From Rhineura floridana (taxonomy: Eukaryota; Chordata; Lepidosauria; Squamata; Rhineuridae): a stretch of 64,000 nucleotides of DNA. The notes under the pieces are model-generated. The model ran no database searches. It had not been told where the DNA came from and saw nothing but the letters and a program-made list of their open reading frames with translations. A program made the position numbers and the translations under genes. Positions within the stretch are counted from its first letter, which is position 1. Each line of letters starts with the position of its first letter. Shown piece by piece: positions 1 to 12,935 of the stretch. The stretch covers positions 228,104,943-228,168,942 of the forward strand of contig NC_084482.1 in NCBI RefSeq assembly GCF_030035675.1. The letters run 5' to 3'.

Positions 1-728
1 ATAATTAGGAAAGGTATTGAAAATAAAACGGCCGATATCATCATGCCGTTGTATAAATCTATGGTGCGGCCGCATTTGGAATACTGTGTACAGTTCTGGT
101 CGCCTCATCTCAAAAAGGATATTATAGAGTTGGAAAAGGTTCAGAAGAGGGCAACCAGAATGATCAAGGGGATGGAGCGACTCCCTTACGAGGAAAGGTT
201 GCAGCATTTGGGGCTTTTTAGTTTAGAGAAAAGGCGGGTCAGAGGAGACATGATAGAAGTGTATAAAATTATGCATGGCATTGAGAAAGTGGATAGAGAA
301 AAGTTCTTCTCCCTCATAATACTAGAACTCATGGACATTCAAAGAAGCTGAATGTTGGAAGATTCAGGACAGACAAAAGGAAGTACTTCTTTACTCAGCG
401 CATAGTTAAACTATGGAATTTGCTCCCACAAGATGCAGTAATGGCCACCAGCTTGGATGGCTTTAAAAGAAGATTAGACCAATTCATGGAGGACAGGGCT
501 ATCAATGGCTACTAGCCATGATGGCTGTGCTCTGCCACCCTAGTCAGAGGCAGCATGCTTCTGAAAACCAGTTGCCGGAAGCCTCAGGAGGGAAGAGTGT
601 TCTTGCACTCGGGTCCTGCTTGCGGGCTTCCCCCAGGCACCTGGTTGGCCACTGTGAGAACAGGATGCTGGACTATATGGGCCACTGGCCTGATCCAGCA
701 GGCTCTTCTTATGTTTTTATGTTCTTAA
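1..728 (+). mobile_element. CR1 LINE, 5'-truncated 3' fragment (family with TTCTTATG tail)
   Basis: The frame from 43 encodes the C-terminal part of a CR1 ORF2 reverse transcriptase, with the motif HLEYCVQFWSPHLKKD. The same block recurs at 28869, 41376, 51111 and 63900. Compared with those copies a 4-nt deletion near 310 shifts the frame, so the reading ends at 351. The 3' UTR follows and ends in imperfect TTCTTATG repeats at about 704-728, the usual CR1 type of tail. The left end is cut by the window. It lies directly against an older CR1 at 729. Confidence 0.9.
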
Positions 729-1905
729 GACAGAATTACCAAACGTGGAGTGGAACACAGCTATCATGAGATACAAGGAAATACGCTCTCATGCATCAGT
801 AAGTGTTTAAAGATCAGAAAGGAGAAAGCAGGAATAAATGAATAGTTCTCCCAATGGAGGGATGTAAGAAGTGCCCCCCTGACAATCATCAGGATTAGGA
901 CCTGTGTTTTTAAACTTATTTCTAAATAACATGGATTTGGGGTGAGAAGCGAGGTAATCAGCTTTACTGTTGATATCAAGTTCAGAATTAATGATCAAAT
1001 TGAGAATATCCCAAGGTATCACCAAGAAAGAGAATTTCTATGAAACTTGGTATCCATTTATAGTCTATGTGAATCAAAAGAACATGGTAGAGAGCCACCA
1101 CCACATTACGCTCGAATCTGGAATGCCTAACATTGTATGTGTGTTAATTTTGTCTTTTCTGTTTTAGTATTTATTAGTTCATAGATAATTATAGGGGCTT
1201 TAAAAACTCATATTGATATATGTATGTGTCCCATAATTGTTTTTTTACATTTATCTTATGAATTTTCTTATCTCTGTTATATATGGGCTTTAAATTCAAT
1301 ATTCTGCAGGAAATGGGAGGGGAAGTTTCAGCTTTGTTGTAGTTATATAATTTTTCTTTTTATGTCACGGAGTATTCGTGTTTGGAGGCTGTAATTAATG
1401 TTTAAATCTGTATAAAAATAATAAAATTATTTTTTTTAAAGAAATTAAAATAAAGAGGGATTGTGAGGAACTCCAAGAGGAACTCTCCAAGCAGGCTTGG
1501 CTACTGAAGAGCAAATGCAATTAAATGTAAGCAAGCGTCAAGTGATGCACAGAAGTGAAAAATCCTAACTGAGACAGAGGTGACTGACAGGAGAGAGACC
1601 TTGAGGTCATAGTGGATGTCTCAATTAAGATGGTGATGTTAAAGCTATGAAATTGGTGAATTCCATGTGAGGGATCATTAAGACACAGATTGAAAATAAA
1701 ACTGCCCATATCATAACGCCATTATACACATCCAAGATGTGATCCTACTTCGAATGCTGTCTTCAGTTCTGGTTGCCTGACTGCAAAAATAGCATTCTAG
1801 AGGTGGAAGAGGTAGAGAAATGGGAAACCAAAATGGTCAAGGGTCACAACATTTGGGGATTTTTGCTGTAGAGAAAAAGGTTAGAGGAGACATGATAGAA
1901 GTGTA
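729..1905 (+). mobile_element. Old diverged CR1 copy, interrupted
   Basis: The sequence matches copies at 14861-16290 and 49920-50714, including the stretch around CATGGATTTGGGGTGAGAAG. Short decayed translations resemble CR1 reverse transcriptase, and no long frame survives. The copy is split at about 985-1439 by another insertion and resumes with GATTGTGAGGAACTCCAA. It ends near 1905, where a shared non-CR1 segment begins. Its many differences from the other CR1s here mark it as clearly older than the element at 1-728. Confidence 0.75.
985..1439 (+). mobile_element. Insertion with A/T-rich tail inside old CR1, possibly an L1-type 3' end
   Basis: The other two copies of the old CR1 are continuous where this 455-bp segment sits, so it is an insertion. 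It ends in a TATAAAAATAATAAAA-like run and poly-T/A stretch, as seen in L1-type 3' ends. The flanks suggest a short imperfect duplication (GAATTAAT against GAAATTAA). No coding region was recognised. The family assignment is a guess from the tail alone. Confidence 0.4.
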
Positions 1906-2290
1906 TGATCACACCAGAAATTTAAAGCACACTCAGCACAAATGTAAAGCACACGGCTTCCCCCAACGAATCCTGGATAATAGTTTTTCCTCACTGCGCT
2001 ACATTCCCAGCACCCTTCACAAACTACAACTCCCAGGACTCTTGGGAGGAAGCCACATGCTTTCAATGTACACTGTGGATGTGCCAGAAAGGTGCGTGGT
2101 GTGGAGAAACTGGATGACACCCTCTGATTTAGCAGGGAACTTACACCTGGTACAGGAAGAGGGAGTGGAAGTGGCTCCCACCAATTTGCACCTGTTTCAG
2201 GAGAAACATCACTCGCTAAACAGTTTGTCTGCTGGGCTATCCTAAAACAAGGAGGGCAGGGCCACGTTGTAAAATATATTAAAACAAAAC
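1906..2290. repeat. Shared segment following old CR1 (paired with 50715-51100)
   Basis: About 385 bp match 50715-51100 at roughly 90 percent by eye, including AACTACAACTCCCAGGACTC and TACACTGTGGATGTGCCA. In both places it directly follows the old CR1, so the two loci share one duplicated composite. The ACTACAACTCCCAG core resembles amniote non-autonomous DNA elements. Terminal repeats were not found and the class is open. From 2291 to 2410 nothing is recognised. Confidence 0.55.
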
Positions 2291-2410
2291 GTCTTAAAAA
2301 GTAATTCCAACAGACACAGACTGGGGACGAAGCCATTTTTCTTAGCCCCTTTTAAAACCAGCCGAGATGTCCACCAGGAGAACTCACCGCCTGATGGGTG
2401 ACTCTCCCCT

Positions 2411-3184
2411 GGATGACATTACTCAGGAATGGAAAAATGCTCCCGTTCCCAGACCAAAAGGGGCCCCACAGCACAGCTAAGCACCGACCTGCTGAGGTTA
2501 TTCCCTTCAGTATTGAATCAGAATGGCAGTATTGAAAGTGTCGCCTCTCTATTCAACTCTCGCAGCTGAAGCAAAGGAGAAAGGAGGACACGTGAAGAAG
2601 CGGCCCATGGAGCGCCCTGGTGTCTCCTTCGCTCTCTTCCGACTCTGAGGCGGGGAGGGGCGCTTCAGGGCGTCCTCGCCCCCTCCCAGCCTCCCTCCCG
2701 CCCCAATTGCCTACCTTTGTCGCCAGGCTCCCCCCGCGCAGCCCCGCTCGCCAACATCGCCGCGCACGAAGAGGGGCTCCTCCGGCGCTCCCAGCCTGCA
2801 GTTCTGGCAGGGAGGCGGGCAGGAAAGGGACGTCCCTCCTTTGCGCTCCTGCCTCCGCCTGTGTTAACCCTTAAAGTGGCTGAAGCTCCTCGGCTGCTTC
2901 GCACGGACAGCGAGCGGGGAGCGGGAAGCCCCTTTCCCGCCGGGGATGCTTCTCCATAGTAGAAACAAAATTGCCAGGCACATGTTTTACAAAAGGCTTC
3001 GAGGGAGCAGCTTAGGGTAGCCTGAACCCTCCTTTCCTTCTCCTGTTAGGTTTCTATGTCGCTCTCGGTCCCGCAGCAGAGGGAGCGCACCAAGGAACGG
3101 GCGCAGGGATGAATGGAGCTATTCGGAGCAGGGAAACTTTGGCTGCCTTCAGTTCCTCCCTCTGATCCCAGCTACGCTGCTCCA
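2411..3184. repeat. CpG-rich family block, unit 0 (candidate promoter region)
   Basis: This GC- and CpG-rich segment (densest at 2620-2960) recurs at 16291-17476, 41286-44335 and 52438-54688. Anchors are AAGAAGCGGCCCAT, GTTAACCCTTAAAGTGGCTG and AGCTATTCGGAGCAGGG. After the hAT insertion it resumes at 6343-6429, and after the solo LTR at 6912-7070. In two other units it lies upstream of the minus-strand KRAB exon, which suggests it is an old promoter or first-exon region of the zinc-finger family. It could also be an ordinary dispersed repeat. Near 3180 it lacks about 118 bp present at 20541-20660. Confidence 0.6.
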
Positions 3185-3192
3185 GCTGCAGC

Positions 3193-6100
3193 CAGTGGCG
3201 TCACTAGGGTTGGTGTCACCCGGTGCGGTAACTCATGGTGTCACCCCCATGGACCTCCTCCCGTATCAGACCATACAGAATCCTTAGTAGTGTTTTTTGT
3301 ACTAATGTTACTCGTAAATGGTAATTCCCGTATATCACTGAATGTAATGGCAATAGTAGTGACATAAACAACTAGCAAAATTAAAATTACACCTTTAAAT
3401 TACAATATCATACGCACAGCCCAAATTCTTGCTCTTATCACTAAAGGGAGTTAATTATCTTGCATATGCCCATAATAAATTTTCAGATACTTTCAGACCC
3501 TCAGCAATTTTCAAGTGGTCTATGTAGAAGAAAAGTTTGGGAACCCCTCATCTAAGACATCTGCTTATGTCCCTATGCTGCACTCACCCCTCATTTAGGT
3601 GCCTGGGATGCATGCATGTGGACACACCTCCTTACAATTATGGAAAGTGATTCTTAATAATAAGTCTCCAGACACAAAGTTACCTAGGTATTTATCAGTT
3701 GTTTAGTAGAAAATTCAGAAGTGCAGAGTCCCTTCATGATAGTTGCAGCCACATACATCCATTTTTGCTCCTGGATTAAGAATGAGATCTTTGTCAATGC
3801 ATTCTCTCACAACAAAAAACATCTCTAGGAGCCAATCAGCATGTAAGTGGAGAGCGTTAGCAACCGAGAGGAGTCTTCTCAGTGGCTGACTCACCTCCTT
3901 TCACTCTGATTGGCTCCAATCAGCAGGAAAGGCAAGGAAGCCTATTAGAAGACTCTTCTCAGTGACTAACACACTCCCTTTTCATGCTGACTGTAGGATG
4001 CTTGGAGACATAGGGACCCTGCTCCCAAAAATCAGAGGGACTAAGTGTGTTTAGGATTACACTGATGGCATTCCCAAATATGTACTTTCACACAGACTTT
4101 GGTTTTCCATAACACGATGTTTGTCCAAGTCTCCACACTTGGGGGGGCACTACTTGCACACCCCTTCCATAAGCACATCAAAGTTGGATACACACCTGAA
4201 CCAAGACCCAGGCAAAAGGGCACTCAAAACAAAAAGGTAATTACAGTGGCTGAGTAGATCTTGTACACTGGTTATACTGACTGGGCAGCCACTGTCCTTC
4301 ACATTTTACAAAATACTTTTTCCTATACAAAGATTAAATTTGTGTGTACAAAAAAGTAATATATGAAGTGGTCTCAATAGTGAGAAAAGTAAACAAGTGA
4401 ATGGTGATCCAAATGTTTTTCATTCTCACGTTATGAAGCTAGCTGCCAGATGATGCATCACCTTCCCTACGCATGCAGCGTAGACTGAAAAAACAGCACC
4501 CAAGCCACCATTCAATACGTGCACCTGTTCTTTCCAACATGAATCTACAGGTCTCAAAAAGTAATGTGTGACAAAGTCCTCAAACACCTTATAACATGCC
4601 TCAAACATGGTCTCTTCTTCTACCAGCATGCCTTCACACCATCACGTTGCCAAAACGTAAGGATAGGTAAATTGCTTTTAGGGAGGTTCACAATTATGAG
4701 ATTCTATTGATTTAATCTAAAAATATTTAAAATACATAAAAACAGCCAGGAGAAGATATTGGAGAAATATAAAATAAATACAAATAAAGAAAAAGGGGGT
4801 GAGGGAGGTGAAGAGACCTTAAATGTGCTACTCACCATCTCTCAGCCTATCCTCCCCTCAGGATGAAAACAATGGAGAACCACGACCACCCCCAGGAAGA
4901 AGGGCACACTTAAAATGTAGAGGAAAAAAATCATCTACAACCATAGTCTGAAATCCAATATTTATTGGGACACAGTATGAAGAAATATTTATATAAACAT
5001 GACTCTCAAATATGTTTATGAATTACACAATCTTTAAATATATTTATAGTGCAATCCGATGTTTGTTTACTCAGAAGCAAGTCCCAATGTATTCAATGGG
5101 GCTTACTCAAACTGGGAAGTGTGCAGAGAACTACAGCCTCAAGTGATAAGGAACTTGTTCTTTCAACTTGTTCTTTTAAGTTGAGACCTTATCCAAGTCT
5201 GAGTCTGTGTTGGAATTGCTTTTTAATATGTTTTTAAGCCTTTTCTTTTTTTAAAAAAATGTTTTTTAAAGTTTCAAAAAAATGTTTTCAAAGATGTTTT
5301 AATAGATTTTAAAGTCTGTTTTTATGATGTTTTAAAGTGCTTTTAGTGCTTTTGTTTGCCGCCCTGGGCTCCTACTGGGAGGAAGGGCGGGATATAAATC
5401 AAATAATAAATAAATAAACTTCATTCACCCAACCCAAAATTCAGAATCATGCCTCTTTAGGCTGTTTTCCAACTGTTTATTCTTGCGTTATGGTTCTTGG
5501 ATTTTAAATGGCTTTATTTCTTCTTGTGAGCTGCCTTGGTTTCCAACCCTACCTCACAGGGTTGTTGGAAAGACTACACAAATACACACTGCAGATGTAT
5601 AAATACATACAGCCCATATCATAGTTTATTGTCAAACCAGTTGGTCATTGCAGAAAGATCAGTATTAGTTTTAAAAAAATCAGTATTCGTTTCCTACAGA
5701 ATAAAAACTGAAATACCTAAGTAAGCCCTGCTTACTTGCTTTAGGACTGGAGGGGGGGGGACAGAAAGACACAAACACAATTCTTTTTTACATTCACTCC
5801 AAAGTCCCATTGATTTTCAGCACATTCATAACCATGTCTACTCAAAAGTAAATCCTATTGAATTCAATGGGATTTACTCTGGACATATGGGATTAGCAAT
5901 ACTTTTACCTCCACAAAAGCAAGTACTGAGAAGGTTTTCAAAACACTGCCCAGGATCTGACTCCTACACACAAGAGGGGAAAAAACTGAAATGTATATAC
6001 TTACCCAATTTATGAGATTTTCAGATAAATGGGGGGGAGGGGAACCACCATTTTCTGGCCTTGCAATGAGGTTTACTAGACACTGCCACAGGTCAACCAA

Positions 6101-6334
6101 ATGCTTCACTGATTGGCTGCAATCCTGAATGGGCGGGGTTAACGCTACGAAGTGCTATACAGTAGTTTAAAAAAAGATTTAACAGGGGCGGCTGACGTTT
6201 TTATGTATATCTCGAGAACCGGACCACCTAGAAACTTAATTTTTTAAAAAAACTAAAGCTGAGAATCACCCCCCTCTGATGGTGTCACCTGGTGCGGTCT
6301 GCACACACACCCCACACCCCTAGTGATGCCACTG
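3193..6334 (+). mobile_element. hAT-type non-autonomous DNA transposon, 3.14 kb, copy 1
   Basis: The terminal inverted repeats are CAGTGGCGTCACTAGGG at the left and CCCTAGTGATGCCACTG at the right. An 8-bp target duplication flanks it (GCTGCAGC 3185-3192, GCTGCAGG 6335-6342; 7 of 8 match), the hAT signature. Paralogous CpG blocks at 20650 and 54597 lack the insertion there. No transposase frame exists. The longest frames are a 67-residue one (4426-4629, minus) and a 60-residue one (4041-4223, minus), both repeated in copy 2. It carries an L2/SINE-like tail at 5225-5435. It must have moved using a transposase supplied elsewhere. Confidence 0.88.
5225..5435 (+). mobile_element. L2/SINE-like 3' tail inside hAT copy 1
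   Basis: It contains GCCGCCCTGGGCTCCTACTG, then GGCGGGATATAAATC and an AATAAATAAATAAA tail, the common 3' end of L2-mobilised repeats in reptiles. The same piece occurs in hAT copy 2 (25985-26215, opposite strand) and in a CR1 at 7249-7380. Being in both hAT copies, it entered before they separated. Confidence 0.7.
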
Positions 6335-6429
6335 GCTGCAGGGATCACAGGAGGCATCAACAGAGATGCCGCTTAGAAAGCTGGGAGCAGCGGAGGGTTC
6401 AGCTCCTGTGAAAACTCAAGAGTTCCACT

Positions 6430-6911
6430 TGTTGGAATTTCTCTGTTGAGATGCGTAGCAGAATTGCATATTGAGCGAGCTGTGTGTGTTGAATCTTTGC
6501 TACCTTCCCTGCAAATTAGTCAGACAGAGACTTTAAGCTTTAAAATAAGAAACAACTACTTTATTCTGGAAGTACATGCTTGCTAGGGAAGAGTTCTATA
6601 TCTAGCTAACTAGCTATGCTGGAGCAACGAGCACTGGTCCCAGTACTCGCCCCCATCCTGGCTGAGAGGAGAGACAAAGAGAAGATGTCTGCTCCCCTCT
6701 CGAGAGAAAGAGAAACAACAGAGAAAGGTGGGAAGGAATTGGGATCAAACATCCTGTTGCTCATCAGTCTAGCAGGAAGGGAAGAGACGGCAGGATCAAA
6801 CGGACAGCTATAGCCTCAACCAGCAAGAGGTCTAGCTCTCTCTAGCTACCCTTATTAACCCCATGCAGCCTCAACCCACCAAGCTGGAGTTGAACCTCAT
6901 ACACTCCAACA
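6430..6911 (-). mobile_element. Solo LTR, family A, copy 1
   Basis: A 482-bp segment begins TGTTGGAAT and ends ACTCCAACA. It is flanked by the 5-bp duplication CCACT (6425-6429, 6912-6916). The paralogous CpG block near 20770 has the empty site with a single CCACT. A second copy lies at 19780-20306 in the other orientation. A polyadenylation-like AATAAA reads on the minus strand. There is no internal retroviral sequence, so it is a solo LTR of an endogenous retrovirus or related LTR element. The sharp ends and clear duplication suggest moderate age. Confidence 0.85.
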
Positions 6912-7070
6912 CCACTGCCCCACTGACATGAAGCCCCCTGCCTCCACTGACTGGGAAGCTTCTTTGCCCATCCTGGTGGAGACCCTCCCTCACCACTCTT
7001 CTGGAAAGAAACCCACTTCTTTCCCCTTGCAAAGCTTGTTATTCTGCCCCCTTGTCCAGCAAGTATCCTT

Positions 7071-7447
7071 AGAACCATAGAGTTGGAAGGGGTCTAAAAG
7101 GCCATCCAGTCCAACCCGCTGCTCAGTGCAATAATCCAGCTTAAAGCATCCCAGGCAGTTGGCTCTCTAGCTGCCTCTTGAATGCCTCCAGTGTTGGAGA
7201 GCCCACCACCTCCCTAGGTCATTGGTGCCATTGTTGTGCGACTCTAACAGTTATTATTATTTATTAGATTTATATATTGCCCTTCTTCCCAGTAGGAGCC
7301 CAGGGCGGCAAACAAAAGCACTAAAACAATTTAACACATCATTAAACACACTTTAAAATATATTAAAACAAAACAACCATTAACTTCTTGTTAAGAGAGT
7401 TTTTCCTGATGTTCAGCTGAAATCTGCGGCAACGTCCGTCTGGTGGG
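7071..7447 (-). mobile_element. CR1 LINE 3' end, interrupted
   Basis: Read on the minus strand it gives the CR1 3' end, with CCAACACTGGAGGCATTCAAG-type sequence and GTTGGACTGGATGGCC. It is split by an L2/SINE-like tail at 7249-7380 (minus). A paralogous stub of the same CR1 lies at 20933-21058 next to the same unique flank (GTATCCTTAGAACCATAGAG), so the CR1 predates the unit duplication. It abuts the 3' UTR side of the MHC exon. Confidence 0.8.
7249..7380 (-). mobile_element. L2/SINE-like 3' tail inserted in CR1
   Basis: It contains the reverse complement of the GCCGCCCTGGGCTCCTACTG tail and ends in a TTATTATTATTTATTAG run. It interrupts the CR1 in the GACTCTAACAG context. It is too short to hold any coding region. 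Confidence 0.65.
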
Positions 7448-7465
7448 ATGATCTCTCTTTCTGAC

Positions 7466-7622
7466 TCACATTGGGCCCCTGCGATGGTTGCTGCCCTCTT
7501 TCATCCTCAGGGCCTTGATGAAGATGATGGGGCCAGCGATGATGCCCAGAAGGCCAATGGACAAGCCCAGGCTGCAGAGCGCATTCTCGGCCATCTTGGG
7601 AATGAGAGCCAGGTCCTTGAAT
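7466..7622 (-). CDS. MHC class II alpha chain, orphan transmembrane/cytoplasmic exon
   Basis: A polypyrimidine tract and acceptor (CCTCCTCTCCTCTAG) is followed by a 51-residue frame ending in TGA. It starts FKDLALIPKMAENALCSLGL, has the glycine-spaced helix GLSIGLLGIIAG, and ends NHRRGPM. Class II alpha chains have the same plan: connecting peptide, cysteine before the helix, a GxxxGxxGxxxG helix, a short basic tail ending RRGPL in DRA. The spacing from Phe to Asn (12 residues) equals that of DRA. The peptide- and CD4-binding domains are not in the window. The exon lies about 80 bp past the last zinc-finger relic of ZNF1, so it is a fragment and probably a pseudogene. The acceptor leaves one base before the Phe codon, whereas class II introns are usually phase 1, which is another sign of decay. 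Confidence 0.8.
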
Positions 7623-7689
7623 CTAGAGGAGAGGAGGAACGGACGTGCGTGTGAGCCTATCTGCATGTCCCCATAAAAAGCCTGTTTGT

Positions 7690-7843
7690 AGCCTGGCTTC
7701 CCTGTATGGATCCTTTCATGCACAGAAAGAGTTGAACTCTGCTTAAAGCTTTTTCCATATTAAAAGCATTTATACATCTCTTCCCCTGTACAGATCCTTT
7801 GATGTGCCTGAAGGTAGCCATTCTGACAAAAGGTCTTTCAACA
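7690..7843 (-). pseudogene. Decayed fingers 12-13 of ZNF1
   Basis: Past the ZNF1 stop the frame continues as QNGYLQAHQRICTGEEMYKC and then KSFKQSSTLSVHERIHTGK, recognisable finger remnants. Two stops interrupt them and finger 12 has lost its second zinc-binding cysteine. They show that the array was once longer. The sequence becomes unrelated about 80 bp before the MHC exon. Confidence 0.7.
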
Positions 7844-9299
<1,456 letters not shown>

Positions 9300-9962
9300 A
9301 CCTGCAACATAAGACAGTGCTGGAAGATGAGACCCCCAGGTCAGACGGCACTCTGCGAGCTACTGGGGAAGAACAAAGGACAAGTACGAGTAGCGCTGTG
9401 ACTAATGACGCAGCTGGGTCAAAACTGAAAGGAAGCCCAGAGGCTGATGTGCACAGATGTGAAAGGAGAGTCCAGAGTTGTGCGACGTACACAATAGGAA
9501 CATGGAATGTGAGAAGCATGAACCAGGGAAAGTTAGAAATTGTGAAGCAGGAAATGGAATGCATCAACATTACAATACTGGGCATGAGTGAATTAAAATG
9601 GATGGGAATGGGCCATTTTCAGGCAACTACATAATATTTTATGCAGGAAATGATAAATTAAGAAGAAACGGGGTTGCTCTAATAGTGAGAAGTGATGTAG
9701 GAAAAGCAATTAGGAGCTATAATGCCAAGTCTGAGTGAGTGATATCAATGAGATTAAACGGGAAACCTATTAACATAACCATCATCTAAGTCTATGCTCC
9801 AACGGCAAATACAGAAGAAGAGGAAATTGAGAGATTTTACACAGAAGTACAGGAAGAAATTAAAGGGAAATTTAGACCAAGAGTAGGGATGTTGAATAAT
9901 CAACAGGGAAACACGCTGAATGACCAAGATAAAAGGAAGATGGAAGCAATACATTGAAGAAC

Positions 9963-10755
9963 TGTGGAAGAAAGAAAAAATATTCAAAGGGACCTTGATA
10001 GGCTGGAGGATTGGGTTGAGATCAACAGAATGAAATTCAACAGGGCTAAATGCAAAGTTCTACACTTAGGAAAAAGAAACCAAATGCACAGTTATAAGGT
10101 GGGGGATACTTGGCTCAGCAACACGACATGCGAGAAGGATCTTGGAATTGTCGTTGATCACAAGCTGAATATGAGCCTGTGCGATGTGGCTGCAAAAAAA
10201 GCAAATGCTATATTAGGCTGCATTAACAGAAGTATAGTTTCCAAATCACGTGAAGTATTAGTTCCCCTCTATTCAGCACTGGTTAGGTCTCATCTTGAAT
10301 ACTATGTCCACTTCAAGAAGGATGCAGACAAACTGGAACAGGTTCAGAGGAGGGCAACAAGGATGATCAGGGGACTAGAAGCAAAGCCCTATGAGGTGAC
10401 ACTGAAGGAACTGGGCATGTTTAGCCTGGAGAAGAGAAGACTGAGAAGAGATACGATAGCACTCTTGAAGTACATGAAATGTTGTCACACAGAGGAGGGG
10501 CGGGATCTCTTCTCGGTCGTCCCAGAGTGCAGGACACGGAATAATGGGCACAAGTTGCAGGAAGCCAGATTTTGACTGAACATCAGGAAAAGCTTTCTGT
10601 TACAGCCATACGACACTGGAGGCATTCAAGGGGCAGCTGAACAGCCATCTTTCAGGAATGCTTTGATTTGGATTCCTGCATTTAGCAGGGGGTTGGACTG
10701 GATGGCCTTAGAGGCCCCTTCCAACTCTACTATTCTATTATTCTATCATTCTATG
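9963..10755 (+). mobile_element. CR1 LINE 3' fragment inside RTE copy A (ATTCTATG tail)
   Basis: A 203-residue frame (9964-10575) holds the C-terminal CR1 reverse-transcriptase region: NKIQRDLDRLEDW-like start, KKANAILGCINRSIV, HLEYYVHF, RRATRMIRGLE. A 3' UTR and TCTATTATTCTATCATTCTATGAA tail follow. The flanking GAACTGT/GAACTCT looks like a target duplication, and the RTE frame (EELYKRDA) resumes at once. It belongs to the same family as the CR1 at 21402-28868. Confidence 0.88.
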
Positions 10756-11848
10756 AACTCTATAAAAGAGATGCAGGGATGACAGATTCATTCATGGAGG
10801 GACTGTATGATGAAGAACCAGAAATTTTAGAATGTGAGGTAAATGCAGCTCTTAAAATACTTGGAAGAAACAATCCCCATGAACAGATGACATCCCAAGA
10901 GATGCTACTAGCAACTGAGACTGAATATGTCCATATTTTGACAAAACCTTGTCAACAAATGTGGAAAAGAAAAAGGGATCCCCGGGAATGCAGTAATTTT
11001 TGAACTATTGCCTTAATATCCCATGCAAGTAAAGTAAAGGCTCTTACCATATATGGAACAAGACGTGCCAGATGTCCAAGCTGGTTTTAGAAAGGGAAGA
11101 GGTACCACAAGTCGTATCAGAAACATAAGTTGGATAATGGAACAGACCAAGGAATTTCAGAAGGAAATAATCCTGTGCTTTATAGATTACAGCAAAACCT
11201 TTGACTGTGTAGATTATGAAAAACTATAGAATGCTTTAAAAGAAATGGGGGTGCCACAGCATCTGATTGTCCTGATGCACAAAACCTATACTCTGAACAA
11301 GAGGCTACTGCAAGGACAGAACGCAGAAATTGGTTCCCCATCGGAAAGGGTGTGAGACAGGAGTGTATTTTATCACTCTATTTGTTTAATCTATATGCAG
11401 AATGTATCATATAGAAAGCTGGATTGGACCAAGATGAAGCAAGTGTGATATCTGGAGGGACAAATATCAATAATTGAAGATATGCAGACGACACCATACT
11501 ACTAGCAGAAATCAGTAATGATTTGAAAAGAATGCTGATGAAAGTCAAAGAAAAAAGCACAAAAGCAGGACTACAGCTGAACGTCAAGAAGACTAAAGTA
11601 TTGACAACAGAAGATTATGTAACTTTAAAGTTGGCAACGAGAACACTGAACTTGTCAAGCATTATCAATACCTTGGCGCAGTCATTAACCAAACTGGAGA
11701 CAATCGTCAAGAAATCAGAAATCTTGGACTGGAGAGGGTAGCTATAAGAAAAGATCCTCAAATGCAAAGATCCTTTACTAAACACCAAAGTCAAGATCTT
11801 TCAGACCATGGTATTCCCCATCTCTATGTATGGATGTGAAAGTTGGGC

Positions 11849-12803
11849 AATCAATCAATCAAAACCAATCAATTGGCTGCGACAATGGACTGGATGAGGG
11901 CTAATAAACTGAGGCTCAATCCAGATAAGACTGAGATGCTGCTAGTGGGTGGTTCTTCTGACCGGATGGTGGATGTCCAACCTGTCCTGGATGGTGTTGC
12001 ACTCCCCCTGAAGGAGCAGGCTCGTAGCTTGGGGTTTCTCCTAGAACCATCTCTGTCACTTGAGGCTCAGGTAGCCTCAGTGGCACGGAGTGCTTTCTAC
12101 CAACTTTGGTTGGTGGCCCAACTACGTCCCTATCTGGACAGGGATAATCAGTTGTCCATGCTCTGGTAACCTCCAAATTAGATTACTGCAATGCACTCTA
12201 TGTGGGGCTGCCTTTGAAGATGGTTCGGAAACTGCAGCTTGTGCAAAATCCAGCAACCAGATGGGTAACAGGGACCAGACGGTCCGAACATATAAAACCA
12301 ATTCTGGCCCTCTTGCTGTATGTTTCCGAGCTCGATTCAAGGTGCTGGTTTTGACCTATAAAGCCTAACACGGCTTGGGACCACAATACCTGATGGAACA
12401 CCTCTCCCGACACGAGCCCACCCATACACTATGCTCAACATCCAAGGCCCTCCTCCGGGTGCCTACTGTGAGGAAAGCTGGGAGTCTGGCAACAAGGGAG
12501 AGGGCCTTCTCAGTGGTGGTCTCCAAATTATGGAATGATCTTTTTGATGAGGTGCACCTGGTGCCAACACTGTTATTTTTTTGGCGCCAGGTCAAGCCTT
12601 TCCTCTTCTCCCAGGCATTTTAGCATGTGTTTTTAATTTTTTTTATATTGTTTTGAATTTTAAAATTGTGTTTTAAATTGCTTTTAAAATATGTTTTTAA
12701 AATGTGTATTTGTTTTAATGTTTTTGATTGCTGTAAACCACCCAGAGAAGTTTGGCTATGGGGCAGTATACAAGTGCAATAAATAAATAAATAAATAAAT
12801 TTG
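11849..12803 (+). mobile_element. L2-clade LINE 3' fragment inside RTE copy A
   Basis: It starts at MDWMRANKLRLNPDKTEMLL, the L2 reverse-transcriptase thumb region, and ends in (AAATA)-type repeats after a CACCCAGAGAAG tail. It matches the C-terminal half of the L2 at 32735-35985. Several stops and frameshifts break the frame. About 35 bp of RTE sequence is missing at the left junction relative to 40936-40985. Confidence 0.85.
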
Positions 12804-12935
12804 AAATGTGGTGTTGGGGTAGAGCTTTGCGGGTACCATGGACCATGAAAAAGACAAATAATTGGGTGTTAGAACAAATTAAACCAGAACTATCACTAGA
12901 AGCTAAAATGATGAAACTGAGGTTATCATACTTTG

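Noticed and set aside
2620-2959. Overlapping 79-84 residue frames on both strands in the CpG block
   Set aside because: High GC lowers stop frequency. The frames are not conserved between units and have no recognised motif.
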